This document shows, one piece after another, positions 43,645-54,218 of a DNA stretch of 64,000 bases (its first letter is position 1; every line of letters starts with the position of its first letter). The DNA is from Athripsodes cinereus (Eukaryota; Arthropoda; Insecta; Trichoptera; Leptoceridae), in contig OX388320.1 of the NCBI GenBank assembly GCA_947579605.1, positions 4,278,001-4,342,000 of the forward strand, in the 5' to 3' direction. Made by a program: the position numbers and the translations under genes. Under the pieces are notes generated by a model that had not been told where the DNA came from, did no database searches, and saw nothing but the letters and a program-made list of their open reading frames with translations.

Positions 43645-43783
43645 GTAATTTATTTTAATACTTTATTGTTTTTGTTATTTAATGTTTTATCAAAATTTCA
43701 TTGTTAATCTTATATTGTGTTCAAAATGTAGAATTGTTTTGTTAAATAAATGAGATATGAGATAATAATAATGAAATATTTAT
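43645..43783 (+). mobile_element. Dong/R4-like LINE 3' end, second copy
   Basis: TTTTTGTTATTTAATGTTTT, GTTCAAAATGTAGAATTG and AATAAATGAGATATGAGATA match the 3' UTR of the 39.6-40.5 kb copy. It ends in (ATA)n exactly where an oppositely oriented LINE tail begins. Confidence 0.7.
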
Positions 43784-43905
43784 TGGACGAAAAAATTAAC
43801 AGTAGAATAAAAACATGATAACATTATTACTGAACAAATAAAGTTGTGAAATGGGCGAGTTTATCGCAGAATCGCGATTACTAAATAAAAAAATATTTTA
43901 AGATA
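43784..43905 (-). mobile_element. LINE 3' UTR, minus strand
   Basis: On the minus strand TAATCGCGATTCTGCGATAA followed by ACTCGCCC is the 3'-UTR hairpin of the CR1/Jockey-type family, and CCAATAAATATTTCATTATT is its polyadenylation/tail end. Confidence 0.6.
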
Positions 43906-43969
43906 TATAGGTACATATGTACATATAGATACCAAAACAATAATATACACCTACAAAAAACTATTACAT

Positions 43970-44251
43970 AATATGTACTCCGTTTTACCAGCGTTGATAC
44001 GAAGGCCAAGGCGCAAGGAATTTTCATAAAGAGCATTAGCGTTGCACTGTAATCCGTCCACAGATGTATCAAAAAGGGCTAGATCATCCGCATATTCAAG
44101 ATCGTGCAGCACTCCCACAGACGTCTAACTGTCTTCACGCTGTGATAAAGGCACACCGCTAGGGTCCAGAATAGATTTTCTGAGCAGGTAGTCCATAATT
44201 ATGGCAAAGCTAACAGGCGCCAATACACAGCCCTGCCGAGTATGCATGCCA
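43970..44251 (-). mobile_element. Inverted 5' segment of a LINE (RT palm)
   Basis: The minus strand reads GMHTRQGCVLAPVSFAIIMD, then LHDLEYADDLALFDTSVDGL and LRLGLRINAGKTE. YADD with two aspartates is the reverse transcriptase catalytic motif, and G-x-x-QGC-LAP-x-F precedes it in order. The segment ends at KTE on the left. It is in opposite orientation to the collinear continuation at 44255. Confidence 0.85.
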
Positions 44252-44254
44252 TGC

Positions 44255-44930
44255 ACGAGTACTCACACCCCACTAATGGTTGGTAATTCCCAAATATCTC
44301 AGGTTAGCAAATTCAGGTACCTGGGAGCAACCATAACGCCAGAGGGTGATTCCGGTCGGAATTACCAACCCGCATAGGAGCAGCTAGCGGGGCTTTCAAT
44401 AACATGAACAAAGTTTGGAAGGCGTCTGGACTCAGCATCAGGACAAAATGCCGCTTGTTCAATGCGTGCATCTTCCCAATCCTTTTACATATATGGCTGT
44501 GAGTCTTGGCACTTAACCAACGCTCAAGAGCGGAAGATACTAAGCTTTGAAAACAAGTGTCTTAGAAGGATTTTGGATGTCAAATGGTATGAACATGTTA
44601 CAAATGATGCTGTGCGCCGGTGCACCCAGCAGATACCTTTAGTCTCCATAATACAGGAGAGACGATGGTCCTGGATGGGACATGTTTTGAGAATGCCTAG
44701 TGATAGTTGGCCAAAAAGAACACTGTTCTTCCGTCCGCAGGGGTTCCGTCGGCCCGGGCGTCCCTCTTTCACAATACACCGTTCCTATGACAACGATATC
44801 AGAGCGCAAGGAATGTCGTGGAAAGAGGTGACGCAATTGGCACAGAAACGCTCTGAATGGAGGAGGCTGGTTTCTGCCCTGTGCTCCCGAGAGGAGCGTT
44901 GAGGGCGATGATGATGATGATGATGATGAC
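44255..44930 (+). mobile_element. LINE C-terminal segment of the same element
   Basis: The plus strand reads LMVGNSQISQVSKFRYLGAT, GCESWHLTNAQERKILSFEN, KCLRRILDVKWYEHVTN, RRWSWMGHVLRMPSDSWPKR and PGRPSFTIHRSYDNDIRAQG, ending CSREER stop and (GAT)n. KF-YLGA normally follows the GKTE motif of the palm within a few dozen residues. Together with 43970-44251 it is therefore one copy with a 5' inversion. Early frameshifts near 44360 and 44460 break the frame. Confidence 0.85.
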
Positions 44931-45424
44931 AAAAAACTTCTCAAATATAAAAACAATATAAACAATTCCAGACACGACACAAATGATGGGATACAGGGAT
45001 GGGATGGCATATATCTACATACAGACCAATGTAACATTCGATTCCTATTTGTTTATTTTTTGTTAAATTTCTTATCTAAATTTGTAGGAATATTATTGCG
45101 TCATACCTAAATCAATACAGTTTAATCAAATCAAAACATTACAATTCAATGAAAAATGATAAAACTATCAACCTACGAAAACAAAATACTTTTCAATTTT
45201 CATTCCCAATATCAAATATACCTAGTGATATTATTTTTCATGTTTTATAATTTGAAAATGTAATTTATTATTTTTGAAAAATATCAAAACACAATATTTT
45301 TAATTAACCTTCAAAAAGTATAATAATAATAATATTATCGATTTGCTTAAAAATAAACAGTTTATTTTCAGATTTCAAAACTCGTTTGTTATGAAACGCG
45401 AACCTGAAAATGTGTTAACTTTAT

Positions 45425-45547
45425 TTTGATATTGATATAATGAAAACAAAATTGTTTTTGGTTTCGTAGTAAAAACAAAAACATTTTTGTTTTCATTATA
45501 TCAATATAATGGAGTTTTACAAAATCAACGTCGACTCAATCAATCAA
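45425..45547 (+). mobile_element. HHP element, complete, 12-bp target duplication
   Basis: The hairpin has 29-bp arms (TTGATATAATGAAAACAAAA and complement) with an 18-nt loop. The module at 45509 encodes MEFYKINVDSIN. TGTTAACTTTAT occurs on both sides (45413-45424 and 45548-45559). Whole element 123 bp. Confidence 0.8.
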
Positions 45548-45590
45548 TGTTAACTTTATGATTAATAATTAAAAATAAGTCCAGTATTGG

Positions 45591-46193
45591 GCAGATGCTG
45601 CAGCTTGCATTATTATTTGTGTGTGATATTGTTAAAAAAATTGTTATTGTAATTGATAGGTAGGTACTTAATGATTCGACTAAATATTCTTCTTTAAGAA
45701 AACCGAGGAGTTTTAAAATATTTCAAATTCCTATACCATTTTGAAAATTCGACGACGGGAGGGGGATATAAATTTAACCACGTTATATGAGGCAGATGCT
45801 GCAGCTTGCATTATTATTTGTGTGTGATATTGTTAAAAAAATTGTTATTGTAATTGGTAGGTAGGTACTTAATGATTCGACTAAATATTCTTCTTTAAGA
45901 AAACCGAGGAGTTTTCAAATATTTCGAATTCCTATACCATTTTGAAAATTCGACGACGGGAGGGGGATAGAAATTTAACCACGTTATATGAGGCAGATGC
46001 TGCAGCTTGCATTATTATTTGTGTGTGATATTGTTAAAAAAATTGTTATTGTAATTGGTAGGTAGGTACTTAATGATTCGACTAAATATTCTTCTTTAAG
46101 AAAACCGAGGAGTTTTAAAATATTTCGAATTCCTATACCATTTTGAAAATTCGACGACGGGAGGGGGATAGAAATTTAACCACGTTATATTTT
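45591..46193 (+). repeat. Three tandem copies of a 201-bp unit
   Basis: Units start at 45591, 45792 and 45993 with GCAGATGCTGCAGCTTGCAT and differ at only a few positions. The second half of the unit is related to 62611-62715. The unit contains GGTAGGTACTTAATGATTCG and GAAAATTCGACGACGGGAGG. No coding frame. Confidence 0.9.
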
Positions 46194-46493
46194 TAAAGTA
46201 TCCGGTATTGACATTAACAATAGTCGGTACAAATATCCGTTACATTGTTGAAATAGGTACCTACATCAAAAAAAATGTATTTTTTTATACTTATTGAGAT
46301 ATATTAAGACTTCAAAGATATACTTTATACGCAAATATCTAATAAATATATTTCAATTCTAAGAAATTTTATTTTGGCAATAGGTACCTAAGTATTTTGA
46401 GTTTATCATTATCTATGTATAGCAAAGAAAAATAATATTGATGACGTTACATTTGGTATTGTATTTTGACAAAACAAAAAGATATTTTTATAT

Positions 46494-46700
46494 TTCTACT
46501 ACTACTACTAGGTACTACTACTACTACACCATCCCGGCATATCCCACAGTGGGATAGTCAGTAGACCAACTGCATGTAATAAACGTGCAAGCTCTCCACT
46601 CCGTGCCAGCAAAAAGTGAACATATTCAGGATGGGTAGAAAACCTCATCGCCGAATTTAAAATGTCAGTTTATGATGTGATTTTACAGGACACACGAAAA
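46494..46700 (-). mobile_element. SINE-A with long (ACT)n end
   Basis: It begins with (ACTACT)n, then CACCATCCCGGCATATCCC, GACCAACTGCATGTAATAAA, CATATTCAGGATGGGTAG and ends near ACAGGACACACGAAAACTT. The distal 5' part is missing. Confidence 0.75.
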
Positions 46701-46709
46701 CTTACAATA

Positions 46710-48090
46710 CTTCTATATAAACGGAGTTTATTTAACCTTTATAGCTTAAGTTGTATGGTATTCGCAAGCAATTTAAAGGACATGCTTAGCTCTTATTTAT
46801 TGTCAAAATGGAAGAATAAAATGACTACGAATAGAAGAACATTCTGGTTTTTGTCAACTTATTGGACATTCTCAAAATGTGACCCATTCGGGATCATCAT
46901 CTTTCTCGTATCACAAAGTCTACACAAAGGTTCGTTCATATGGAAACTCGTAAATATTCATTTCTTTATTTATTCGTTCTTTACCTACATTGATCACAAT
47001 ACATACAATTATATAGGAAAATGCATTAAAGCCCGAGTTTAAAATATTCAATGCAAACCTTTAGGTCAATGAAAACAGGGTCAAATTGCTTTTTTTCTAG
47101 GGAGAAAGGATGGTTGTGCTAATGGTAGATCGATTTTCGAGATGGTATTAATTTGTTCAATAAAGGCAGCTGCCAGTTTCTAAATTATTTTATAATACAT
47201 ATTTTGCCATACTTAAGTAGGTACTATTTTTGCCTACTTTTATAACTAAAAATTGGCTGCAAGACTTCGCATATGCGATTAGCCTATCTTCAGTCCTTTA
47301 TTTGTCCATGGACACCGAAAGTGACAACTCAAACCAGCCTAAAGTTTGCTCGTGAGCGTCGGGATGTCTTTCTCAATAATTCATCATTCTAATTAGATTT
47401 TGTAATGCATTGTGCAATTTTGGTTCTCCGATCGAAATGATGTCTGAATGGTTTTGTCAACTCCACGCTGGGTCCAAATCCAGTTGAAAAAATAAAAAAA
47501 AAATGAAAATATTCTAAACATTACATAATTTTGTTTCTTTTTATTAAAAGGTCTTACGAAGCACTTACAATTTTTTGACGGTTCACTCTTGAAACCGATA
47601 GGTAATGAAAAGTAAAATGAATATTTTTTAACATTTCTCGAGATTCTTGACATTTCGTTACCACTGTAGTAATAACAATAATATTCAAATACGGAATGGT
47701 TTGGTACCGAAGTTGGATAAATCCAAAAATATTTTTTTCCTTTAACTAAGAGTCCATGTAGAAATCCTCTTCGTGTTGAGTCCTATAAAACAGAATTTTC
47801 CAAAATAGTTAATTCTTGTGAAATTTGTGTGGAAAGTATCGGAGAAAATGAATGTTGTATTGAAATAAGTTAAGATCCAATTAGTATTTGGACTCTTCTG
47901 ACATTTCACAACAAAATGATTTCTCCAGTTTTTATTTCAAACCACACTAAATGTTAAAAGGTCAAGTACGAGGTAAAAAAAAAGTACGAGGCTCCTGTTG
48001 TGCTACCTGCTATATAAATGTATTAAAAATAATTTATTCTCTTTATTTTTTTTTATGAAAATCTTCCATAGAATAGAATAATTAGGTACC
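46710..48090. other. No feature recognised
   Basis: AT-rich. A 126-codon frame at 46662-47042 overlaps the end of SINE-A and has no motif. Nothing else is visible. Confidence 0.4.
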
Positions 48091-48094
48091 TTCT

Positions 48095-48320
48095 GCTGAA
48101 TCCCCGGCATAGAGTAGTCTCCCACGTTTTTAAGAAAGTTTTCGAGTGTACTGTAATGGACAGGTGATTGGAAATAAATTGACACCTTAAATTCAGTGAT
48201 AAGGGGAGCAATTTAAGGAGACTCACCGACCATCCGGATAACGCAGAAGTCTGGGGACATCCATTTTTTCGATGAGATATGCCACCAATTTTTTTATCGA
48301 CACAGAGAAGACAGCTTGAA
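48095..48320 (+). mobile_element. SINE-A, rearranged
   Basis: The 5' part (AATCCCCGGCATAGAGTAGT, TTTTCGAGTGTACTGTAATGG) and a later part (GATGAGATATGCCACC, GACACAGAGAAGACAGCTTG) are separated by about 70 bp containing CACCGACCATCCGGATAACG, which recurs in diverged form at 9.87 kb. Confidence 0.55.
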
Positions 48321-48374
48321 TCTTTATATTTATGATTTATTTTTAAACACAGCTTAAAATGTATAACTTACATA

Positions 48375-48560
48375 ATGGTTTGATCATGTAGATCAAATTC
48401 TCAAGGACGGCCGTGTTTTGAGTAAGAGAAATCGACGTGCGTGCATGAGAAATTGTATGACTGTAGAAGAAGCGAAAGAAGTATGTAGGGATAGATCTAA
48501 ATGGCGTTCTTTTTTCTCTCCGTACCCTAATTGGAATATGGCGTGATGGTATAGTACCTA
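48375..48560 (+). mobile_element. RTE-A C-terminal relic
   Basis: It encodes FDHVDQILKDGRVLSKRNRR, ACMRNCMTVEEAKEVCRDRS and KWRSFFSPYPNWNMA, stop, followed by TGGTATAGTACC. It is otherwise free of stops. Confidence 0.8.
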
Positions 48561-48864
48561 TAGCTTAAATTTATTTAGATCAACATGCAATTATTGTCAT
48601 GTCAGTAATATTTTTCTGTGCATTTTACAGCAATTAATTAACCAAAAAATCATTCGGTCAATGATCCCATTCGTTTATCATGAAATTATTAAATTAATGA
48701 AATTGGATTAAATATATTTATAAGCGTGTAATAATGATAATTAATATACATCTATATTTTATAATTTCTTCTTTTAAAGATTCGCTGTAGTTATTTTATA
48801 ATTAATTATTTTATACGTTATATTTTGGGAATGTCGTATGAAGATGAATTATGTTAAAGAAATG

Positions 48865-49060
48865 AAAATGATTGCGGCAGTGATCATGGTTGGACATGTT
48901 GCTAAATTAAAAAATCAAAAACTGACGCAAAGGGAAGTGTTATGGAGACTTCGTTGAGATAAAAAAGTGAAGGAAGACCTTATTACGGTCTAGAATAGCT
49001 GGAGATAAGTTGCAGAAATCTTAGGACAGAGATGCTTAGAGAAATATGAAGGAGGCTTTA
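48865..49060 (+). mobile_element. RTE-like relic, second family
   Basis: TGATCATGGTTGGACATGTT, TGTTATGGAGACTTCGTTGA and GACAGAGATGCTTAGAGAAA parallel the relic at 22.9-23.15 kb. Confidence 0.55.
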
Positions 49061-49204
49061 GTTTATATATTAAGATATTTTAGTCTTAGAAATATTGCGA
49101 GAAGAAGTGAGTCCATGGATACAAACATTCTCTGAATGACAAATGCTGGTTTCTGTACGTTACATCTACGTTATACAATAAAATAAATAAATAGAGTAAA
49201 CATT

Positions 49205-49370
49205 TACTCAAGGGTTTTGGAAGACGAAGAGAAAAACAAGATAAGTGTGGGAAGGACTTTGGCCAGATGGTCGGATTATGTAAAAATGATCGCTGAAAGG
49301 ATGTGAATCCAGGACAAATGGAAACGGAAAATCATAGGAAGAATCTATGTCCAAATATGGATCCATAGAA
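49205..49370 (+). mobile_element. RTE-like relic
   Basis: One frame reads VGRTLARWSDYVKMIAERM-like and QDKWKRKIIGRIYVQIW, an RW-SD-VK and W-x-G-x-AYVQQW-type ending of RTE LINEs. Confidence 0.45.
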
Positions 49371-49569
49371 GTTTGAGAAGAAAAAAAAGTCACCTCGAAG
49401 AATCACATTGAGAAAAAACATAAATTGAAATAATATCTAATATATTATTATATAACTTATAATATTACAAAACACAGTATTATGCAAATTTATAATAACG
49501 TGCAGATTACTTTTATTATTATTATTAGGTAGGTACTACGTGATATGATGGACGTTATTATAAAGAATA

Positions 49570-49692
49570 TAATTATTTTTATATGGGTTAGTTGGAAGAT
49601 ATCGCGCTTCTGCGATAAACTCGCCCATTGCACAATTTTTTTTGTATAGTTAAATTGAATTTTTTCATTTGTTGTTTTTTTGTGCAATAAAG

Positions 49693-49725
<33 letters not shown>
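49570..49725 (+). mobile_element. LINE 3' UTR with (ATT)n tail
   Basis: GTTAGTTGGAAGATATCGCG then CTTCTGCGATAAACTCGCCC is the conserved 3'-UTR hairpin (ATCGC/GCGAT). It is followed by TTGTGCAATAAAGTTTTTTA and (TTA)9. It is the same family group as 43784-43905. Confidence 0.7.
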
Positions 49726-49989
49726 TCACATGTAAGAGAATAGGTATAATAATAATTAATGCTTATGTTTAATTAGACAATCATAATAATTCTCTATGCG
49801 CGCTATTGTAAACAAATGAATATCGTTAGCTTCGAAGACACGCCGAATAAGTCTATTTTATAGAATAAAAGAAATAGAAAGTAATTTAAACTATCTATGA
49901 TACTATAATAGAATTTGAGCGCAGTATTTAACAGATAACTTCATGGAATTAATATATAGTTTTGTCCAATATTAAAGATGTTCAGAATT

Positions 49990-50108
49990 ATGTAATTGAA
50001 ACGAGTGTTTCTTTCTACTATATAATCAATAATCTATAGTAGAAAGAAACACTTGTTTCAATTACATAACTATGGAATTCTACTACGTGTGCGCCGACAC
50101 AATTAATA
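49990..50108 (+). mobile_element. HHP element, complete, 12-bp target duplication
   Basis: The hairpin has about 35-bp arms (ATGTAATTGAAACGAGTGTT and complement) with a 12-nt loop. The module at 50072 encodes MEFYYVCADTIN. ATGTTCAGAATT and ATGTTCTGAATT flank it (49978-49989 and 50109-50120). 119 bp in all, the shortest complete copy. Confidence 0.8.
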
Positions 50109-50119
50109 ATGTTCTGAAT

Positions 50120-50770
50120 TGCTGACAACATAATTGCTGAATTTAAGAAATTTAGCGTGTTAACGTTTAATAACGAAATTTGCCTTATTGAGGACACTCG
50201 AACAATGGCAAAAAAAAGCGATAGACCGGGTCTTCCACCGGATCAAAAAAATTAATGTTTATTTGTTTTGACAGCAAAAGTACGCCGAGAAAAATATATT
50301 TAAAAATGTGAACAGAAAACAAATATAACTTTATAATTTTGATAGAGTGAAATTAGACTTATACGATTTTAGCATAAGTCATAGATAATTTTGCAATAGC
50401 CATAATAATTAATAAAATATATTATTCATCTTCACCTGGTACTTAGCTATGTATGTTAGAAGAAGTAATTATTATTACATATATACTAGGTAATATTTTG
50501 TTATGTTACATATGACGATGATCGTGTAAGCAGCGGTGAGTGTAGGCACTCATTAACTATTTCAAAGTACTAAATGTATAGGTACAGTCATAAAGTTGTG
50601 TACTAATGATAATAATATTATGGTACCTGCTTATATTTAAATTTCACTTTCTTCAAACAAAGCGTCCGTAATAATGCAAACAGTACAGTACTATGCTGTA
50701 CCATGTGTTATGTTTATAATACTTTATTTTGCAGTCATTTCCTGCAAAATAATTTAATTTAAATCAAACA
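50120..50770. other. No feature recognised
   Basis: A short SINE-A-like scrap (TTGCTGAATTTAAGAAATTT, about 50132) and AT-rich sequence. Confidence 0.35.
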
Positions 50771-51030
50771 GTATACTATATCATCGAGTCAATTTCCACA
50801 AGCGGGGTAGCCAGTAAACTCACTGCATGTGATAAATATGCAGGTCATACTCTCCGTGCCAATAAAAAAAATTAACTGAAGATTAACTTTTGAGTGTCCC
50901 GTGAATTTGCAAGCAAAATAAGTTTAAGTATAAAAGTCATGTAGGTATAACTCCTTTAATAACTCAGCGATGAGAAATACCGCCCATCTAGAAAGTATTG
51001 AGTTATATTACCACGGAGAGGACTTAAGAG
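50771..51030 (-). mobile_element. SINE-A, rearranged
   Basis: The 3' part is in minus orientation (CCACAAGCGGGGTAGCCAGT, 50771-50905). At 50960-51030 a SINE-A piece (ACTCAGCGATGAGAAATACC, CACGGAGAGGAC) runs in plus orientation, so either two copies or an inversion. Confidence 0.55.
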
Positions 51031-51084
51031 TGTCTATAAGTATTTTTATATAAAAATAAAAAAAAAATTATCAATAGATGTACC

Positions 51085-51240
51085 TTTATAAGGGCAGCGC
51101 CCGCCACATACCTCGTGCCGTACCTGGAGATATGTTTCTCCATAACGACACACACATGCACAAACAGGATTTAATGTCGCATTAAAGCGAGAAATGCTGC
51201 TCCGAGGGAGCACTCTAGATTTAGTGGCCACACACCAAAA
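51085..51240. other. GC-richer island, unassigned
   Basis: A minus-strand frame (to 51231) reads MATKSRVLPRSSISRFNATL and CVCRYGETYLQVRHEVCGGR, with several cysteines. Not recognised and not matched elsewhere in the window. It may be a domesticated or unclassified repeat; no splice or start evidence. Confidence 0.2.
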
Positions 51241-51290
51241 ATAGCTGTAGGTACCTACCTACTAACGTGACTTCTATGGTTAGTTACTAC

Positions 51291-51540
51291 TACTAAACCA
51301 TTATGGCATACGCCACAAGTGGAGCAGCCAGCGGACCAACAGCAAGTAATAAACATGCAAGCTCTCCTCTTCATACCAACAAAATAATAAAGACATTCAG
51401 GATGGGTGGCCATAAATCTCATCGCTGAATTTAAAATAAAAAAAAACTATTTTTCCGAAAACTTGCCCTTTACAAGACTTTTCAAAAACTTATGGAAAAG
51501 ATTTGTAGAGCAATTTATTCTTTGCTGGGTGTTCCACGGA
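51291..51540 (-). mobile_element. SINE-A, near full length
   Basis: Collinear on the minus strand from CTACTACTAAACCATTATGG to TTTGCTGGGTGTTCCACGGA, about 85% identical to the reference. Confidence 0.75.
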
Positions 51541-51840
51541 AAACAATTATTATTACATAAGACTCAAATACAAATTTGTTTAGAGAAATTTCATAGTTTA
51601 CTTATAACAGGCTTAAGTGCGTACTTGAAATATCACGGCTTAAATAACATGTAAGTGATTTAAATTGGTAGGTAGATAATTATAAGATGATAATTATTAT
51701 TTGTATACATAATATATTTACCTTTTACGAAATTGGCCGGAAATCATGAAACGATCTACGTAAATATTGCACAATCTTACAGATGATGCTGTATATGGCA
51801 TTCCAAGCAGTACATACACGTATAAAGCGGCACACATGAA

Positions 51841-52055
51841 AGAGAGCTCGCGCGGGGCACATGCGTCACCCAGGAACTTTGTTGCTATATTGCGCAGCTG
51901 TAAATGCGCTGTGACGACTGTTGTGCTGCTGATGGGAAGTATGTCTCATATTTGAGGAATATCTAAAAGAACAGCCAGCACTGTATCGTAGTGCGTTCAG
52001 AAATTATTTATCAATTTTACATAGTGGGTGACACATGTGAGTGAGCACTGTAGTG
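51841..52055. mobile_element. TTAA MITE, 5'-truncated paralogue without inner insertion
   Basis: GAGCTCGCGCGGGGCACATG to GAGCACTGTAGTG matches 1392-1520 joined directly to 1727-1809, at about 95% identity. It ends TAGTGTTAG, so TTAA has decayed. It preserves the pre-insertion state of the 1521-1726 site. Confidence 0.8.
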
Positions 52056-52154
52056 TTAGTCTATTCTGACTTATTAAATTATTATTAATGTTCTTTTCTG
52101 TGTACTGTATGAGCTTTATAGAGCATTGTAACTGATGATGTGCAAAAGGAATTA

Positions 52155-52420
52155 GGTAAATAAGTAGATGAATAGATAAAATGAAAGAAAAAACACAGTA
52201 TGTAGTTAACTTCCAAATGACTTTATTAACTTCGCTTACAGAGCCATACTAGAGTCTAGTATGGCCTTGCTTCGCTTACTAGTATTCGGAGACTCTCGAC
52301 TCCATCCATCAAAAATAAGCGAAGTTAAGAAAGTCATTTGGAAGTTAACTACATACTGTAATTTTTTTTTCAATTTATCTTGAAGTGGACTTCCAACAAG
52401 TACCTTCAGTCAAAAACATC
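52155..52420 (+). mobile_element. HHP element, MDFQQ subfamily
   Basis: The arms (GTATGTAGTTAACTTCCAAA and complement) pair for about 40 bp. The loop holds, on the minus strand, TTGATGGATGGAGTC-GAGA-GTCTCCGAATAC, a decayed hammerhead-like core, plus an internal AGAGCCATACTAGAGTCTAG palindrome. The module at about 52383 encodes VDFQQVPSVKNID, with GTG for ATG. Confidence 0.6.
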
Positions 52421-52574
52421 GATTTTGAAAATAAAAAAAAAGATGAATTATTATGAGACTGTTTATGTAGTTTGTAAATGACTTGACTGAATGAGAAATT
52501 TGTGTTTTTTAATATTGTTACGTAATGTATGATTTTAAATAAAATGCATTACCCGTTTACGTGATTAAATAAAT

Positions 52575-52905
52575 AAATAAACTGGCTGACCCAGCAAACA
52601 TTGTTTTGCCATATACATTATGCCATATACTAATGTCGTTATTAAAAGATAGGGGTTGATTGTAGAAGGGTAAAAATTTAGGGCTGTTTGTATTTTTAAT
52701 GCCTCACTATATAAAAATAATATTTTTTTTCCACAAAAAAAATCGGGGTGGACCACTCTTAACTTTTAGGGGTATGAAAAATAGATGTTGGCCGATTCTT
52801 AGACCTACCCGATGAGCACACAAAATTTCATCGAAAGCGGTCCAGCCGTTTTGGAGGAGTATAACAAACACCGTGACACGAGAATTTTATAAATTAGATA
52901 TTAAT
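52575..52905 (+). mobile_element. Old insect-wide repeat (LINE 3' region)
   Basis: Segments CTGACCCAGCAAACATTGTT, GGGTAAAAATTTAGGGCTGT, GGGGTGGACCACTCTTAAC, ACAAAATTTCATCGAAAGCG and CACCGTGACACGAGAATTTT form a block I recognise as common in insect genomes, usually attributed to RTE-like LINE 3' regions. Family assignment rests on memory. Confidence 0.55.
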
Positions 52906-52911
52906 ATTAAA

Positions 52912-52988
52912 AAATCATCAATATCTAATTTTAGAGAAAAATACACAAAAATCATCAATATCTAATTTTAGAGAAAAATACACAAAAA
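52912..52988. repeat. Two tandem copies of a ~37-bp unit
   Basis: AAATCATCAATATCTAATTT with the following TAGAGAAAAATACACA is repeated once, directly after the LINE-like repeat whose end (TTAGATATTAATAT) it resembles. Confidence 0.8.
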
Positions 52989-52989
52989 T

Positions 52990-53650
52990 ACACACCACAC
53001 ACACATTTTTGTCTGTGGTGCAAGGTGCAATAAATTATTATGTTAAATTTAAATTCACATTAAAGACACGCTCCACTGAGTATGTGATATATTTTTTATA
53101 GAGGCCAATAATATTTATTTAAATATTCAAAAATAGCCGAACCACAAATTTTATGCCTAAATACCGTAGTAGAAAATCTATTTGTATACACTCATATTAT
53201 CAATTTAAATATACTTATTATAATTATAGACGATTCTAAAAATAACGATGGCAAATTATCTTAATTAAATTATATATATATATTTAATTTTCATTCATGG
53301 TAAATTAATTCTTCTGTGTTTCAAATGGAAAATTGATTGTTTTCATCGTTGAAGAATTTTACAAATGAAATTGTTTTACATGCCACGTATTACAATATGT
53401 TATCTGCCTTTTCAACCCTTTTTTTATAAATCGACAGCATATCGACAGCGTATTATTATTATTATTAAAAAAAACATATTTTAAGCTAAATCATCCTCTG
53501 CTAGATGGGATTCCCTTAAAAGCAATATCTTTTTTTACAGACATACGAGATACACGTGTAAATCATCAATGTATTGATCCGCACGCTTAAATTTAATAAC
53601 AGTAGCATACAGTGTTATTTGGATGGTATTAATTTGTCAAACTCAATATT
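52990..53650. other. No feature recognised
   Basis: AT-rich, with an (ATT)5 run at 53452. Confidence 0.4.
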
Positions 53651-53654
53651 GTTA

Positions 53655-54200
53655 GAGTGGACGGTGGAGGTCGACCCATCATCAGCAATGGCAATGTGTC
53701 AAACATGGCTAAAATGCTGGTGCACAATACCATTCTGGTACCATCACTTACATATGCAAGTGAGACATTGATGTGGTTGAAGTAGGAGGAAAGTGGAATA
53801 AATGCAGTGGAAGTGCGATCGCTGAGAAGAATGGTTGCTAAAACGTTGCGTGATAGAGTGAAGAATGAGGATATTAAAAGAATTAGCGGATGAAAGAAGA
53901 GCGTTGTGAACAGAATGCGCTTGAAAAAGTTTCGTTGGTTTGTACATGTTGAACGTATGAACGAAGAAAGGATGACAAAGAGGATATACTTGTCTGAAAG
54001 ATGGTGTGTGAGGAAACGCGGGCGTCCGAGAATTACGTGACTTGATCACGTGCATCAAATTCTCAAGGACGGCCGTGTGTTGAGTTAAGAGGAACCGACG
54101 TGCGTGCATGAGAAATTGTAGTGGAGGCGAAGAAAGTGTGTAAAAATGGCGTTTCGTTTTATCTGCCTACCCCACTTGGGACACGGCGTGAGGGTATAGT
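53655..54200 (+). mobile_element. RTE-A C-terminal relic
   Basis: Collinear with 21873-22405. It extends slightly further upstream (GTGGAGGTCGACCCATCATC). The coding order SLRRMVAKTLRDRVKNED, WFVHVERMNEERMTKRIYLS and ILKDGRVLS is recognisable through several frame breaks. It ends CCTACCCCACTTGGGACACG, GCGTGAGGGTATAG. Confidence 0.8.
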
Positions 54201-54218
54201 ATGGTGTAGTAATATTGA

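Noticed and set aside
44462..44902. Independent host gene of 146 codons
   Set aside because: It is the C-terminal part of the LINE whose inverted palm lies at 43970-44251.
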